This document shows positions 63,811 through 64,000 of a DNA stretch of 64,000 nucleotides, piece by piece (the stretch's first letter is position 1; each line of letters starts with the position of its first letter). Source of the stretch: Actibacterium atlanticum. GTDB lineage: Bacteria > Pseudomonadota > Alphaproteobacteria > Rhodobacterales > Rhodobacteraceae. The stretch covers positions 186,001 through 250,000 of the forward strand of contig NZ_AQQY01000001.1 in assembly GCF_000671395.1 (NCBI RefSeq). Direction: 5' to 3'. The position numbers and the translations under genes were made by a program. Below the pieces are notes generated by a model that was given only the letters and a program-made list of their open reading frames with translations, was not told the DNA's origin and searched no databases.

Positions 63811-64000
63811 GCCGCGCCCTCTGCTGTGCGGGACAAAAAGTAATCGGTCAGGGCCATGTCGCCGCGCAGATCACCGGCGCGGCCGTTTTCAAGCAGTTGC
63901 CCGCGATGCAGGATCAGCAACTGGTCGTCGTCGAACACCTCATCGGCCAGATGCGTGGCCCAAAGCACTGTCAGACCGTCATTTTTTGACAATTCGTGCA
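63807..64000 (-). CDS. ABC transporter ATP-binding protein, C-terminal part (cut by window end)
   Basis: Only the last 64 codons are inside the window; the 5' part lies beyond base 64000. The visible segment LTVLWATHLADEVFDDDQLL carries the switch histidine (ATH) and the D-loop side of an ABC exporter ATPase, followed by RGDMALTDYFL. It is coupled by ATGA to the PedC-like permease, so both form one exporter of the PQQ alcohol oxidation system. A TTG at 63992 is an internal codon, not the start. Confidence 0.85.
   Translation of the reverse strand, partial: HELSKNDGLTVLWATHLADEVFDDDQLLILHRGQLLENGRAGDLRGDMALTDYFLSRTAEGAA

Overview
The window looks like chromosomal DNA of a marine Rhodobacteraceae (Roseobacter group) alphaproteobacterium. 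It is GC-rich and densely coding, and the housekeeping proteins (GlmM, IlvC, CarA, CtaD, LipB, YqeY) have the character expected of that group. There are many FCD-type GntR regulators and periplasmic-binding-protein transporters, plus a PQQ alcohol oxidation locus. Species cannot be fixed from the sequence alone. No gene-free stretch is longer than about 300 bases. The only RNA gene seen is tRNA-Leu(GAG). No insertion sequence, phage, CRISPR array or rRNA was found.

Layout. 1-18.8 kb: mostly core metabolism. It holds a wall hydrolase, glmM, a DMT exporter, an NDH-2 with a cyclic-nucleotide domain, ilvC divergent from two Lrp regulators, a class V aminotransferase, a UbiH-type hydroxylase, a HAD nucleotidase, an FCD regulator, a glycosyltransferase with a c-di-GMP-type MshEN domain, carA, a YqeY protein, a DUF2244 protein, ctaD and lipB. 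19.1-32.9 kb: a Wzx/Wzy-type exopolysaccharide locus. It has three glycosyltransferases, a flippase, a Wza-like export lipoprotein, a WecG-sugar transferase fusion, a chain-length protein and a polymerase/ligase, with its own hybrid kinase, periplasmic partner and LuxR-type response regulator. Four copies of an 18-bp palindrome (CCTATCC-N4-GGATAGG) sit in front of its transcription units. 32.9-41.1 kb: a MocR regulator divergent from a complete Nit1C-type operon (Sll0783 protein, nitrilase, radical SAM, GNAT, AIR-synthase-like, MSMEG_0570, flavoprotein, LnmK-like protein), with repeated CATACAAT boxes between them. 41.2-46.8 kb: a polyamine-type ABC transporter with an Asp/Glu racemase-like gene and a divergent FCD regulator with a palindromic operator. 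46.8-50.4 kb: a membrane LytTR regulator, inverted LytTR boxes, a MipA/OmpV protein, a membrane-anchored FAH-family protein and a small secreted protein. 50.6-52.9 kb: a NitT/TauT-type ABC transporter. 53.1-64 kb: an exa/ped-type ethanol oxidation locus. It holds an acetaldehyde dehydrogenase, a DUF779 protein, a soluble hybrid kinase, a NosP-like FIST protein, a LuxR response regulator, a PQQ alcohol dehydrogenase with the lanthanide signature, an unknown secreted protein, a cytochrome c, a Sel1 protein and a PedC-type ABC exporter cut by the window edge.

How they work together. In the polysaccharide locus, initiation (fusion protein), sugar addition, flipping, polymerisation, length control and export are all encoded, and the shared palindrome suggests that the local response regulator switches them together. 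In the ethanol locus, periplasmic oxidation by the PQQ enzyme feeds electrons to cytochrome c and on to an oxidase, and the cytosolic dehydrogenase removes acetaldehyde. The FIST-kinase-regulator triad probably controls the set through a recurring GTCGTA element.
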